Assembly (NCBI GenBank): GCA_028875125.1
Contig: JAPPGC010000095.1
Span: 1 to 64,000, forward strand
Length of the DNA stretch: 64,000 nucleotides
Reading direction: 5' to 3'
DNA from: Bacteroidota bacterium
Lineage (GTDB): Bacteria > Bacteroidota > Rhodothermia > Rhodothermales > Bin80
A model generated the notes under the pieces. The model was given only the letters and a program-made list of their open reading frames with translations. It was not told the origin of the DNA and did not search any database. Every line of letters begins with the position of its first letter. Positions within the stretch are counted from its first letter, which is position 1. Positions 49,411 through 60,291 of this stretch are shown here, in pieces. The translations under genes and the position numbers were made by a program.

Positions 49411-50868
49411 ATGAGTGATCACCCCACTGCCGACATTGGTGTGATAGGGTTGGCCGTAATGGGTCAGAACCTGGTTCTGAACATGAACGATCACGGGTTC
49501 TCCGTAACCGTGTACAACCGTACAGTTTCCAAGGTGGCGGATTTTATTGCGGGACCAGCATCCGGCACATCCATTGAGGGCGCATATTCACTGCCAGAAC
49601 TTGTGGCTGCACTCAAACGACCTCGACGCGTAATGCTGATGGTGAAAGCCGGAGCACCTACCGACCAGACAATCCTGGATCTGATACCACTGCTGGAGCC
49701 TGGAGATATTATCATTGACGGGGGAAATTCAAACTACCACGATACCATCCGACGCACACATGAGCTGGAAGCACATGGCTTGCGTTTCATTGGAACGGGT
49801 GTATCTGGAGGCGAGGAAGGCGCCCGAACTGGTCCTAGCATCATGCCGGGGGGAAGCTCCGATGCTTGGTCGCATGTGAAGCATATCCTGCAAAGCGTTG
49901 CCGCCAAGGTGGATGGATCCCCATGTTGTGAATGGATCGGCCCCAATGGAGCCGGCCATTTTGTCAAAATGGTTCATAACGGCATTGAGTATGGCGACAT
50001 GCAAATTATTGCCGAATCGTACCACATCATGAAAGAACTCCTGGAACTCTCAAATCAAGAGATGTATGAGGTCTATGCACGCTGGAATACCGGAAAGCTT
50101 GATTCATATTTGATCCAGATCACAAGGGATATTCTTGCTTATCAGGACAAAAATGGAGAATCCACACTGGATATGATCCTTGACAGCGCCGGACAAAAAG
50201 GGACCGGAAAATGGACCGCCATCGCCGCGCTCGATACCGGAATCCCGCTCACACTAATTGGAGAAGCAGTCTTCGCCCGCTTCGTCTCCTCGCTCACCGC
50301 TGAACGGGCTCGTGCCGAAAAGGTACTGCCTGGGCCTCCACCGGCACACCAACACGACCGCACCGCACTGATACGTGACCTACATGAAGCCGTGTATGCC
50401 TCCAAAATCATGTCCTATGCACAGGGGTACATGCTTCTTCGTGCTGCGGCTGATACCTACGACTGGCCCCTGAACTACGGCAGTATCGCCCTCATGTGGA
50501 GAGGCGGTTGCATTATCAGGTCTGCCTTCCTAGGAAAAATTAAACAGGCTTTTGACACCGATGCAGGTATGGAAAGTTTGCTGGTAGCCCCCTATTTTTC
50601 GGAAGCGCTTTCAGAGGCACAGCGCGCATGGCGCCGCACAGTTGCAACAGCCACTATGTACGGTATCCCTATCCCAGCTATCAGCAGTGCACTCGCCTTC
50701 TATGATGGCTATAGACGTGCACGCGGCCCGGCTAATTTAATTCAAGCTCAAAGGGATTATTTTGGTGCACATACCTACGAACGACTTGATCACGCGCGTG
50801 GAAACTTTTTTCATACCGACTGGACGGGTTCAGGAGGACCCGCAACTGCAGGATCTTACCAAGCCTGA
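49411..50868 (+). CDS. gnd: 6-phosphogluconate dehydrogenase, decarboxylating
   Basis: ADIGVIGLAVMGQNLVLNMNDHGFSVTVYNRT; IIDGGNSNYHDTIRR; GTGVSGGEEGARTGPSIMPGG; GAGHFVKMVHNGIEYGDMQ. Confidence 0.95.
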   Translation: MSDHPTADIGVIGLAVMGQNLVLNMNDHGFSVTVYNRTVSKVADFIAGPASGTSIEGAYSLPELVAALKRPRRVMLMVKAGAPTDQTILDLIPLLEPGDIIIDGGNSNYHDTIRRTHELEAHGLRFIGTGVSGGEEGARTGPSIMPGGSSDAWSHVKHILQSVAAKVDGSPCCEWIGPNGAGHFVKMVHNGIEYGDMQIIAESYHIMKELLELSNQEMYEVYARWNTGKLDSYLIQITRDILAYQDKNGESTLDMILDSAGQKGTGKWTAIAALDTGIPLTLIGEAVFARFVSSLTAERARAEKVLPGPPPAHQHDRTALIRDLHEAVYASKIMSYAQGYMLLRAAADTYDWPLNYGSIALMWRGGCIIRSAFLGKIKQAFDTDAGMESLLVAPYFSEALSEAQRAWRRTVATATMYGIPIPAISSALAFYDGYRRARGPANLIQAQRDYFGAHTYERLDHARGNFFHTDWTGSGGPATAGSYQA

Positions 50869-51815
50869 TGATGCCCCGCAAAAACATTATAGTTGATACG
50901 GACGCTGGCCCCGACGATCTATTGGCACTGGGATACCTACTGGTGAACCCCGATATCACGGTAGAGGCCATCACGCTTACGTACGGCCTTGCTCATGCTG
51001 AACGCGCCGCGGTAAATATTTCACGCATGGTTGCTGCATTCAGCACCGGACATGTTCCGGTTTACATCGGACATGCAGAACCCCTTGCAGGCAATGCAGC
51101 CTTTCCCGAACGCTGGCGCGCGTTGTCAGATAACCTCCCCGGTGTAAGTCTGCCAAAGGCTTATGTCCCACCTCAGGAAGAGCACGCGGTCTCTTTTCTG
51201 GAACGCCGGCTCTCGCGGGCTTCACGCCCCGTTCGCGTGCTGGCACTCGGTGCGCTTACAAATCTGACTACGCTGACGTGCGCCTCAGCTCCTGCATTAG
51301 AAGAACTGGTTATCATGGGGGGAGCAGTGGACGTACCCGGTAATGTTAACGATTCAGATGAGTTCGTATCCCCCAATGGAAAAGCCGAATGGAATTTTTT
51401 CGTAGACCCGTTAGCGGCATCAAAAGTTTTTGCATCAGATCTGCCCATCACACTTATCCCCCTGGATGCCACCAACCAGGTGCCGGTAAAAATCCCCTTT
51501 ATTGATGAATTCATTCGAATGGCGCGTTGCCCCATTGGGCGCATGACTTCTCAGGTACTGGAATCCATTCGCCCGTTTGCAGCGCAAGGCGTGTTTTACG
51601 CCTGGGATCCCCTAGCAGCAGTATATCTTGTCAACCCCGATATCGTAACGCTGACCCGTTTCCCGGTTGAAGTCAAAGCCTCTGGACCCGACGCCGGCAA
51701 CTCCTGCAGATCTGAAGCCGGATGCATATGCTTCGTTGCTACCAGCGCACAGGGCAAACTATTCACGCGTTATTTCACCGCCCCTTTTGAGGATAGTGCC
51801 CGCGCGTACAGCTGA
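50868..51815 (+). CDS. Nucleoside hydrolase (inosine/uridine-preferring family)
   Basis: NIIVDTDAGPDDLLALGYLL; LALGALTNLTTL; LVIMGGAVDVPGNV; EWNFFVDPLAASKVF. Confidence 0.9.
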   Translation: MMPRKNIIVDTDAGPDDLLALGYLLVNPDITVEAITLTYGLAHAERAAVNISRMVAAFSTGHVPVYIGHAEPLAGNAAFPERWRALSDNLPGVSLPKAYVPPQEEHAVSFLERRLSRASRPVRVLALGALTNLTTLTCASAPALEELVIMGGAVDVPGNVNDSDEFVSPNGKAEWNFFVDPLAASKVFASDLPITLIPLDATNQVPVKIPFIDEFIRMARCPIGRMTSQVLESIRPFAAQGVFYAWDPLAAVYLVNPDIVTLTRFPVEVKASGPDAGNSCRSEAGCICFVATSAQGKLFTRYFTAPFEDSARAYS

Positions 51816-51909
51816 ACCTCTTTCTGGAACCTTGATATTGGTCTACCGGCGCTAAGCCAGCTGCCCCCAATAGCAGAAATCCTCAAAACCCCAAGAGCGG
51901 CCTTCTCGG

Positions 51910-52380
51910 TTACCTGCTCCGGAAAACTGAGAGTAAAAAAGCGACAAATGTGGTGTAAAGCGTACCCCCAACGCAGATCGCCCACACAAGACTACCCCTG
52001 CCCGTACCCGATTGCAACATAACAAAAAGCACCAGGATAGCGTTATGCACCAGAGTAGTCACAAAAGTAGCCTCAACCGTACGGAGTATAAGCTTCTCCA
52101 TGACCTCACTTCGAATGTTCGCAACGAGACCCACCAGGAAGCCCATCAATGTCTTGACAAACATCTGGATCCCCCATAGACCATAAATAGCATCAAGCGC
52201 GAATCCCACCAAAAAACCTCCTACCGCCCCATACACCCGACCATGCCGTACCGCCAGCCAAATCAAAAAAAGCAGAACCACATCGGGGTAAGCTCCCCAG
52301 ATTTCCAGTCTGCCGAAGAAAAGCCACTGAAGAAGAACAACTACGGCGCCTGCCAAAATCAGATTCAGCACTCTAGACAT
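51910..52380 (-). CDS. mreD: Rod shape-determining protein MreD
   Basis: LEIWGAYPDVVLLFLIWLAVRHGRVYGAVGGFLVGFALDAIYGLWGIQMFVKTLMGFLVG; multi-TM. Confidence 0.75.
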   Translation of the reverse strand: MSRVLNLILAGAVVVLLQWLFFGRLEIWGAYPDVVLLFLIWLAVRHGRVYGAVGGFLVGFALDAIYGLWGIQMFVKTLMGFLVGLVANIRSEVMEKLILRTVEATFVTTLVHNAILVLFVMLQSGTGRGSLVWAICVGGTLYTTFVAFLLSVFRSR

Positions 52381-52437
52381 ATTCTAGAAACTTAAATCGC
52401 GTGGATTGGTGCAAACAGCGATAGGCCGCTATTATAC

Positions 52438-52710
52438 ATGCCCCGTAAACGTACTCGATCCCGGTCCAGAAAACGTCGCGCTGTGAGGCGTGCCATGATC
52501 TTCTCAGTGCACAATTACGTACTGATTGCACTTGGGGTGCTGGCAATCGTGATCGGATATGCTGTCATGCGACTGGAAAATGAGGTTGACGGCATACTCT
52601 CGCTTTACGTTGCTCCATTGCTGATTCTCGGCGGATACTTGGAGATCATCTACGCCATTCTTTGGCGTAGCCCTAGTCATAAAGGTAGTAGTGCTCGCTC
52701 CGCTGAGTAA
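52438..52710 (+). CDS. Small two-TM protein, DUF3098-like
   Basis: MIFSVHNYVLIALGVLAIVIGYAVMRLENEVDGILSLYVAPLLILGGYLEIIYAIL. Confidence 0.6.
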   Translation: MPRKRTRSRSRKRRAVRRAMIFSVHNYVLIALGVLAIVIGYAVMRLENEVDGILSLYVAPLLILGGYLEIIYAILWRSPSHKGSSARSAE

Positions 52711-53905
52711 ACGTAGCCGTGTCACTCTCCCATGACGCTATAATGGCTTCCGGGGTCAACGAAGCAAGCATCTCCAATAGCCTCGACGTACCCGAGAGTC
52801 TAGCGAGCCATTCTGGTCTACTCAGGAATTGATCTGCATCTGGTGATGCGTGATAGTATGCATGCAGGATATGGATTCCAACTTCGAGCGGCTGATAGCT
52901 CTTCCGATCCGTGACCGTAATCCCCAAGCCTCGAATAGTCTGACCATTAAGCTTGGGGGCCGAATCCATACTTGACAGGGGCGATGGTGTGAACTCCACT
53001 CCCTCAAAGCGCACCCCGGGAAGTGATTTCTTGTTGAGCTCCTCAGCTATCCGCCTCCCGTCTACCTCGATTGATCCTACCTGAAGGAATGGAGTAAGGG
53101 TTCCGCGCCCCTCGCTCGCGGAAGTGGCTTCAAAGAAACAGGTTCCAGGATACACTAGGGCGTTGTCAAACCGGGGAATGTTTGGGCTGGTGGCAACCCA
53201 AGGGCGCCCAGTGTCCGGCCACTGCATACTCCGATCCCAACCCTCCATAGAGACCACCTCCAGTTCCAGAGATTCCAAACCCGGCATCAACCCCTCCCCC
53301 TGGATCATCATAGCTAATTCTGCCACGGTCAGACCATGTGCGACAGGGATAGCGTACTGACCCACAAAAGATTCCTGATCAGACTCCAGAACAAACCCCG
53401 ATACATATGCACCAGAGAGTGGGTTTGGGCGATCCAAAACTATGAACGGGATTCCTGCTTCCGCGGCTGCCTGCATTGATAATCCCATCGTGGAGATAAA
53501 CGTGTAAAACCGTGCCCCTACGTCCTGTATATCAAAAATCAGAACATCCAGGCCGGCCAACATCGTACTTGTGGGCTTACGGGTAGCTCCGTAAAGGCTG
53601 TATACCGGTGCACCGGTGAGCAGGTCTTTACCGTCACTTACAGCCTCTCCATCCTCTGCCGTTCCCCGCAGCCCATGCTCTGGCCCGAAGATCGCTCCCA
53701 CCCGGACATTCGGCGCGGCATGAACCAGATTGATCAGATGTTCGTCATCCACCAGCGCAGTGTGATTCACGACCAACCCTACCGTCTTGCCGTCCAGGCG
53801 ATCAAAATTCGAGGCAGCCAACACATCTGCACCCGTCCGAACGGTTTCCTGAGCAAAGGCAGCTCCTGCTCCAAAGAACATCAGTATCACCAGATAGCGC
53901 ATCAT
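52673..53905 (-). CDS. namZ: DUF1343 family / NamZ-like exo-N-acetylmuramidase, secreted
   Basis: [19 protein letters not shown]...[69 protein letters not shown]. Confidence 0.85.
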   Translation of the reverse strand: MMRYLVILMFFGAGAAFAQETVRTGADVLAASNFDRLDGKTVGLVVNHTALVDDEHLINLVHAAPNVRVGAIFGPEHGLRGTAEDGEAVSDGKDLLTGAPVYSLYGATRKPTSTMLAGLDVLIFDIQDVGARFYTFISTMGLSMQAAAEAGIPFIVLDRPNPLSGAYVSGFVLESDQESFVGQYAIPVAHGLTVAELAMMIQGEGLMPGLESLELEVVSMEGWDRSMQWPDTGRPWVATSPNIPRFDNALVYPGTCFFEATSASEGRGTLTPFLQVGSIEVDGRRIAEELNKKSLPGVRFEGVEFTPSPLSSMDSAPKLNGQTIRGLGITVTDRKSYQPLEVGIHILHAYYHASPDADQFLSRPEWLARLSGTSRLLEMLASLTPEAIIASWESDTATFTQRSEHYYLYD

Positions 53906-54333
53906 TCGGCATCCGCGGGAATACCCGACTCACTAAAAAAGTACGCGATTTCTTTTTGTGCATTTTCGGGGGAATCCGAACCGTGCACGATATTCTCCCC
54001 TTTGTTCTCTGCGTAAAGCCTGCGGATAGTACCCTTCGCTGCCGCTGCTGGATCGGTAGCCCCAATTAGCTGCCGAAAACTTTCCACAGCGTTTCTTTTC
54101 TCAAGCACCATCGGCACGCAGGGTCCACTTGTCATAAAGTCAATCAAATCACCAAAGAACGGACGATCCCGGTGTACTTCATAGAAACCCTCCGCATGCG
54201 CCCGCGTGAGTATTATCATTTTCAACGCACAGACCTTGAATCCAGCAATTTCGATCTTGCGGAGTACTTCCCCCGTTAATCCTCTGCGTACGCAGTCCGG
54301 CTTCAGAATTGACAGTGTACGATCGTTTCTCAT
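53902..54333 (-). CDS. ndk: Nucleoside-diphosphate kinase
   Basis: [91 protein letters not shown]. Confidence 0.95.
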   Translation of the reverse strand: MRNDRTLSILKPDCVRRGLTGEVLRKIEIAGFKVCALKMIILTRAHAEGFYEVHRDRPFFGDLIDFMTSGPCVPMVLEKRNAVESFRQLIGATDPAAAAKGTIRRLYAENKGENIVHGSDSPENAQKEIAYFFSESGIPADAE

Positions 54334-54461
54334 TGTATAAAATAATCGGTTAAAACTTGCAAAAGGTACGGCTACTCATGCTTGAACTACAGCATTCAGC
54401 AAATACTGCCAAAAAAATCCTTAGGTTTGAACGGCTGACTTCTAAACATAAATAGCCCATC

Positions 54462-56006
54462 ATGAAATCCCTACGATTCGCCCCTTTACTCATTTTGTTG
54501 GTGACTGGTTGCACACCAGAAACCACACCCCCAGACGAAGCTGCTACACCAAACATCGTCTTCATATTTACAGATGATCATACTGCCCGCGCACTAAGCG
54601 CGTACGGCTCAGTTGTGAATGAAACGCCCCACCTCGATCGGATTGCCAACGAAGGCATGCGTTTCAATAACTGTCTGGTTACCAATTCGATTTGTGCCCC
54701 CAGCCGCGCAGTAATCTTGACTGGAAAGCACAGTCATATCAACGGACAACTGACAAACGGGAATCGATTTGATGGTGCCCAACAAACTTTCCCTAAACTA
54801 CTGCAAGCTGCCGGATACGAAACAAGCATCATCGGTAAGTGGCACCTGCAAAGCGAACCAACTGGTTTCGATCACTGGCAGGTACTCATTGGTCAGGGAC
54901 CATACTATAACCCGCGTTTCCTGGTCCCCGGAGATACGATCCGGATTGAAGGATACACCACAGATATCATTACCGATCTGACGCTGGATTGGCTGGGCAC
55001 ACAACGAGACGTATCAAAACCCTTCATGCTCATGTACCAGCACAAGGCACCCCATCGGGAATGGCATCCGGGCCCAGACCATTTCGAACTCTATGCCGAC
55101 GAAGATATCCCAGAGCCGGCCAACCTGTTTGATGACTACTCCAATCGTGCATCCCCCGCGGCTGAACAGGGCATGACCATTGCGAGGCATATGAATGTGG
55201 ATGATCTGAAGCTGACCGCCCCCCGAAGCATGAATGAAGAACAGGCAGCAGGCTGGGAGGAAGTTTATGGCCCACGCAACGAAGAATTTCGTGCAGCAAA
55301 CCTGGAAGGCGACGATCTGACGCGCTGGAAATATCAGCGCTATGCCAAAGAATATCTGCGTACCGTCGCTGGTGTGGATGATAACGTGGGGCGACTGCTG
55401 GATTACCTTGAAGAGAATAACCTTGCAGAAAACACCGTCGTAATCTATTCATCTGATCAAGGATGGTACCTGGGTGAACATGGCTGGTACGATAAGCGCT
55501 GGATGTATGAAGAGTCGCTGGTGGCTCCATTACTCGTCCGTTGGCCAGGAAAAATTCAGCCCGGCAGCATAAACAACGCCATGGTGTCCAACCTTGATTT
55601 TGCCGCGACCTTTCTCGACCTGGCAGGTGTGGAAGTACCTGACGATATTCAGGGTCGTAGCCTCAAACCCCTGTTTTTGGGAGAAACGCCAGAAGACTGG
55701 CGCACCAGCCACTATTACCAATACTATGAATACCCCGGCTACCACTGTGTTGAGCGCCACTATGGCGTTCGAACCGAACGCTACAAGCTCATTCATTTCT
55801 ATACGCGGGATGAATGGGAGCTGTTTGACCTGGAAACCGATCCCATGGAGATGAACAGCGTGTACGACGATGAAGCGTATGCAGAAACTGTGGCTGAACT
55901 GAAAATGGAACTCACGAGACTGCGCGAGCACTATGCTGTGCCTGAGGATGAGCGGCCAACCGGCCCGTGTATCCCGAATGAGCGCGGTGCACCCATAAGA
56001 CAGTGA
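54462..56006 (+). CDS. Sulfatase (Cys-type), lipoprotein
   Basis: [92 protein letters not shown]. Confidence 0.92.
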   Translation: MKSLRFAPLLILLVTGCTPETTPPDEAATPNIVFIFTDDHTARALSAYGSVVNETPHLDRIANEGMRFNNCLVTNSICAPSRAVILTGKHSHINGQLTNGNRFDGAQQTFPKLLQAAGYETSIIGKWHLQSEPTGFDHWQVLIGQGPYYNPRFLVPGDTIRIEGYTTDIITDLTLDWLGTQRDVSKPFMLMYQHKAPHREWHPGPDHFELYADEDIPEPANLFDDYSNRASPAAEQGMTIARHMNVDDLKLTAPRSMNEEQAAGWEEVYGPRNEEFRAANLEGDDLTRWKYQRYAKEYLRTVAGVDDNVGRLLDYLEENNLAENTVVIYSSDQGWYLGEHGWYDKRWMYEESLVAPLLVRWPGKIQPGSINNAMVSNLDFAATFLDLAGVEVPDDIQGRSLKPLFLGETPEDWRTSHYYQYYEYPGYHCVERHYGVRTERYKLIHFYTRDEWELFDLETDPMEMNSVYDDEAYAETVAELKMELTRLREHYAVPEDERPTGPCIPNERGAPIRQ

Positions 56007-56017
56007 ACCTCATCAAC

Positions 56018-58609
56018 ATGAAACCGCTCCGCATATTCGCGCTGCTATTTTTGTGTCTTGCCGGCACAGATTCACTCGGCCAAGTCCCCCATCCCCAGGA
56101 TGAGTTTGGGTTTATGCCCGGCGACGATTACAAACTGGCCCGGTATGATCAGATGGAATCGTACTTCCGGTCCCTGGCAGATGCCAGCAAGCGCGTCATT
56201 CTGCGTGAGATTGGCACCTCCGTGCTTGGTGAGCCGCTCCTTCTCCTGATTATATCCAGTGAAGAAAACCTGGCATCGCTGGACAGATGGCAGGAGATCA
56301 GTACTTCGCTCGCCCGTGCAAGGATTGCTGAGAAAGAGGCCACGGCACTCTCAAAAGAAGGACGAGCCGTCGTCTGGATTGATGGCGGACTACACGCTAC
56401 TGAGGTTGCTGGCGCACAAATGACACCGCTCCTTGCCTGGCGGGTAGCTACGGAAGAATCAGCAGAGATGGCGCATATCCGGGATAATGTGATCCTGCTC
56501 CTCATGCCTGTCATGAACCCCGACGGACTGGACATCATCGCTTCCTGGTATGATCTCACGGTCAATACCCCTTACGAAGCTACGCGTCCCCCTTGGCTGT
56601 ATCACTACTACGTGGGGCATGACAACAACCGGGACTGGTTCATGAATAACATGCCCGAATCAAAGGCGGTCACCGAAGTGCTCTATAATGAGTGGTATCC
56701 CCAAATCGTCTACAACCACCACCAGACCAGTCCAAGTTGGACCCGAATCTTTCTACCCCCCTTCACAGATCCGGTCAACCCTCGCATCCATCCAGGCGTG
56801 ACCACCGCTGTGAATCTGGTTGGATCGGCAATGGCCAATCGATTTGCCATGAAAGATATGCCGGGGGTGATATCGGGCGTCACTTTCAGTATGTGGTGGA
56901 ATGGTGGAATGCGCACGGTGCCCTATTTTCACAACATGGTGGGGATCCTGACCGAGGTCGGACATGCAACGCCAAGCCCCCGTTTCTTTGACCCCGATTC
57001 CATTCCCCCGTATGTGAGCGGTCGCAATCCGACGACTGGAACGAACATCTTTTATCCCAACCCCTGGAAGGGAGGCTGGTCCCATTTTGCGGACCCCGTT
57101 CGCTATATGATCACAGGATCTATGGCTGTCCTGCGTTTGGCGGCCGACCGCCGCGAAAGCTGGCTCTATAACATCTGGCAAATGGGACGAGATGCGATCA
57201 CCGAGACCGATTCGGTTGCCGCCTATGTGATTCCTTCCGACCAATGGAATGCCGGGGAAGAACTAAAACTGATCAACCTGCTACGCGTCGGGGGCATTGA
57301 AATCGAATATACCGCACATGCATTCAGTGTCGGGGATACCGCCTATGCTCCTGGTTCATTCATCATACCCAAAGCGCAGGCATTCAGACCCTATCTGGAA
57401 GACTTGCTGGAAGCTCAGCATTACCCCGACCGCCGATCGCAGTCAGGAGCACCAATTGTTCCCTACGACCTGGCAGGATGGACACTCCCCCTCCAGATGG
57501 GGGTTCAAGTCGACCGGGTAAATACATTACCTGTTGTAGATACAGTCCCGGTCACAGTAAGTCTGACCTCTATTCCCGGGACCATTGCCGGTGGGCGCAA
57601 CAGGAATTATGTGGTAGATTCACGGGAAAACCGTAGTCGCCATGCGGTCAATAAGGCGCTGAGTGCTGGCCTCACGGTTCAGGTTGTAACCGATTCAATC
57701 ACGGTAGGGGATCATACCTGGCCCGCCGGAGCCTTCTTCGTGGAGTCTGATCAAGATCTTTACAGCATTGCCGAAATTACTGGTGTGAATTTTCACAGCG
57801 TACCCGAACATGTTCCTGCATTGCACGAATTAAGGGCTCCACGGATCGGACTATACAAATCCTGGGTTGCCAACATGGATGAAGGCTGGACGCGCTGGCT
57901 CCTGGAATCGTATGCATTTGACGTCGACACCCTGCATGATGCAGATATCCGAGCAGGAGAGCTGTCTGCCTATACAGCAATCCTCTTGCCCAGCCAAGGC
58001 GGCGAAAGCCTGCTGCATGGCCATCGTACAGGAATGATGCCCGAGGCCTATACGGGTGGGCTCGGACTGGATGGAACGCTTGCGCTCAAGCAATATGTGG
58101 AAAATGGCGGAACGCTTGTGGCCCTGGATGCGGCAAGTGATTTTGTTATTGATCACTTTGGATTGCCAGTGGAGAACATTGTGGATGGTGTTTCCGGATC
58201 TTCATTCTTTATCCCGGGCTCCCTGGTGCGCCTAGAAGTGGATACCACCCATCCTATCGGTTATGGCATGCGTCCTGAAGCAGCCGCCTCATTTGTGAGG
58301 AGTCGAGCCTTTTCGTCCGTCCGTCGCTCAAACCGCCAAGAGGGAGGGCGGATTACACTGACCCCAGGCCCGGATCCTCCTGTTGAAGTAGTGGCCAGTT
58401 ATGCCGAAGAGGATCTATTGATGAGCGGCTGGGCCTTGGGGGAAGAGGAGTACCTAGGTGGTAAGGCCGCAATTGTGAGAGTGGGCGTCGGTGACGGGAA
58501 TGTAATACTGTTTGGATTTCGCCCACAGTTCAGGGGGCAATCGCGCGGAACCTACAAACTGCTCTTCAATGCGTTGACACTTGGGGATCTGCATGCAAAT
58601 CGGCAATAA
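56018..58609 (+). CDS. M14-family zinc carboxypeptidase, secreted
   Basis: Signal MKPLRIFALLFLCLAGTDSLGQ; VVWIDGGLHATEVAGAQM; LLMPVMNPDGLDIIASWY; NNRDWFMNNMPESKAVTEVLYNEWYPQIVYNHHQ. Confidence 0.87.
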   Translation: MKPLRIFALLFLCLAGTDSLGQVPHPQDEFGFMPGDDYKLARYDQMESYFRSLADASKRVILREIGTSVLGEPLLLLIISSEENLASLDRWQEISTSLARARIAEKEATALSKEGRAVVWIDGGLHATEVAGAQMTPLLAWRVATEESAEMAHIRDNVILLLMPVMNPDGLDIIASWYDLTVNTPYEATRPPWLYHYYVGHDNNRDWFMNNMPESKAVTEVLYNEWYPQIVYNHHQTSPSWTRIFLPPFTDPVNPRIHPGVTTAVNLVGSAMANRFAMKDMPGVISGVTFSMWWNGGMRTVPYFHNMVGILTEVGHATPSPRFFDPDSIPPYVSGRNPTTGTNIFYPNPWKGGWSHFADPVRYMITGSMAVLRLAADRRESWLYNIWQMGRDAITETDSVAAYVIPSDQWNAGEELKLINLLRVGGIEIEYTAHAFSVGDTAYAPGSFIIPKAQAFRPYLEDLLEAQHYPDRRSQSGAPIVPYDLAGWTLPLQMGVQVDRVNTLPVVDTVPVTVSLTSIPGTIAGGRNRNYVVDSRENRSRHAVNKALSAGLTVQVVTDSITVGDHTWPAGAFFVESDQDLYSIAEITGVNFHSVPEHVPALHELRAPRIGLYKSWVANMDEGWTRWLLESYAFDVDTLHDADIRAGELSAYTAILLPSQGGESLLHGHRTGMMPEAYTGGLGLDGTLALKQYVENGGTLVALDAASDFVIDHFGLPVENIVDGVSGSSFFIPGSLVRLEVDTTHPIGYGMRPEAAASFVRSRAFSSVRRSNRQEGGRITLTPGPDPPVEVVASYAEEDLLMSGWALGEEEYLGGKAAIVRVGVGDGNVILFGFRPQFRGQSRGTYKLLFNALTLGDLHANRQ

Positions 58610-58795
58610 ACGTATCCGGGCTACACGGTGACCAATCTGCATTTGAACTGTTGGGATACAATCTTCCGATTTGCGTATTAAGTCTTGGAGTTGATTCCTT
58701 TCAGTAAGCGCAACTGCAAACCTGATATTGTATATTCTACTGTTGCCCATAAATAGTTACGGGCATTTTGATTTTCCACTGAGTAACTCGTAACA

Positions 58796-60226
58796 ATGAA
58801 GTCCAAACTTGATCGTCGTTCATTCCTCACACAATCTGCAGCACTGGCAACTGGTGTTCTTGTCCTGCCACGTCATGTGCTTGGTGGATCCGGGTATCGT
58901 GCACCAAGCGACCAGCTCAATGTGGCTGCAATAGGAGCTGGTGGCCGCGGCCAGGGTGTCCTGCGGGGAGTAACAGGATACAATGAAGAGACCAGCACGA
59001 TGCTTGAAAACGTCGTTGCCCTGTGTGATGTGGACGATGAGCGCGCCGCAAACTCCTATGAGCGCTATGCTGATGCAAAGAGATATCGCGATTATCGCGT
59101 TATGCTTGATGAAATGCATGACAGCATTGATGCCGTAATCATTGCTACTCCCGATCATATGCACGCTGCACCGGCTATGGCTGCCATGCAGCTCGGTAAG
59201 CATGTCTACGTGGAAAAGCCGCTTACGCATGACGTGTATGAAGCGCGAAAGCTTACAGAAGCCGCCCGGGAGTATGGTGTAGTCACCCAGATGGGTAACC
59301 AGGGTAATTCCGGTGAGGGAATCCGACAGATCTGCGAGTGGATCTGGTCTGGCGTTATCGGAGATGTAACAGAAGTGTACACCTGGACCAATCGCCCAGT
59401 GTGGCCACAAGGTTTGGTCAGACCTGCCGAAACTCCCCCTGTACCAGCAACGCTCGACTGGGACCTGTGGCTAGGCACCGCCCCCTATAGACCCTATCAT
59501 CCTGCGTATCTGCCTTTCAGCTGGCGTGGATGGTGGGACTTTGGCACTGGGGCCCTCGGCGATATGGCCTGCCATATTGTCGATCCTGTCTTCAAAGCAC
59601 TCAAGCTGGGCTACCCCGATAGTGTTGAGGCCAGTGCATCCGTATTTGTCGAGAACTGGTCGCCAATCGACAACCTTGAGAGTGCGCCAAATTCATCCAT
59701 GATCCGATTCAGATTCCCAGGTAGAGACGAGATGCCTCCGGTAGAGGTCGCATGGCTTGATGGTGGATTGCTTCCCCCACGACCTGACGGATTAAAGGAC
59801 GACGAAAACATGGGGGATGGTGGAGGAGGATGCCTGTTCCATGGCTCCAAAGGAACGATCATGTGCGGAACCTATGGCGCCGAGCCCACCTTGTTGCCCA
59901 CTTCAGACATGCAAGATTTTGAGGCGCCAGGTCAGATGCTCGACCGCGTTGAAGGCGGTTCCGCCGGTCACCAGCGTGTCTGGGTGGAAGCTTGTAAGGG
60001 TGGTCCGCCGTGCAGCTCCAACTTTGATTACGCCGGCCCTCTTACCGAAATGATCCTCATCGGAAATCTAGCGATCCGGAGCTTTATGACTCCCGATGAA
60101 GGGAACGGACGGTCGTATTCCGGCCGCAAGAGGCTGTACTGGGACAGCGAAAACCTCAGAGTTACCAACCACGAAGCGGCTAACCAGTTTGTTCGTAGAG
60201 AGTACCGCGAAGGCTGGAGCTTATAG
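58796..60226 (+). CDS. Gfo/Idh/MocA-family oxidoreductase with Tat-type signal
   Basis: DRRSFLTQSAALATGVLVLP; LNVAAIGAGGRGQGVLRGV; VIIATPDHMHAAPAMAAMQLGKHVYVEKPLTHDVYEARKLTEAAREYGVVTQMGNQGNSGEG. Confidence 0.93.
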   Translation: MKSKLDRRSFLTQSAALATGVLVLPRHVLGGSGYRAPSDQLNVAAIGAGGRGQGVLRGVTGYNEETSTMLENVVALCDVDDERAANSYERYADAKRYRDYRVMLDEMHDSIDAVIIATPDHMHAAPAMAAMQLGKHVYVEKPLTHDVYEARKLTEAAREYGVVTQMGNQGNSGEGIRQICEWIWSGVIGDVTEVYTWTNRPVWPQGLVRPAETPPVPATLDWDLWLGTAPYRPYHPAYLPFSWRGWWDFGTGALGDMACHIVDPVFKALKLGYPDSVEASASVFVENWSPIDNLESAPNSSMIRFRFPGRDEMPPVEVAWLDGGLLPPRPDGLKDDENMGDGGGGCLFHGSKGTIMCGTYGAEPTLLPTSDMQDFEAPGQMLDRVEGGSAGHQRVWVEACKGGPPCSSNFDYAGPLTEMILIGNLAIRSFMTPDEGNGRSYSGRKRLYWDSENLRVTNHEAANQFVRREYREGWSL

Positions 60227-60291
60227 CCCGCAGTGCTGATTAGAGGTTGACCTGCAGAGCATTAATCGCAGTGCGCGCTTGCCCTTCTCGG

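Noticed and set aside
56753-57244. 163-aa minus-strand ORF inside the M14 peptidase
   Set aside because: Antisense shadow ORF; the plus strand encodes conserved M14 blocks.
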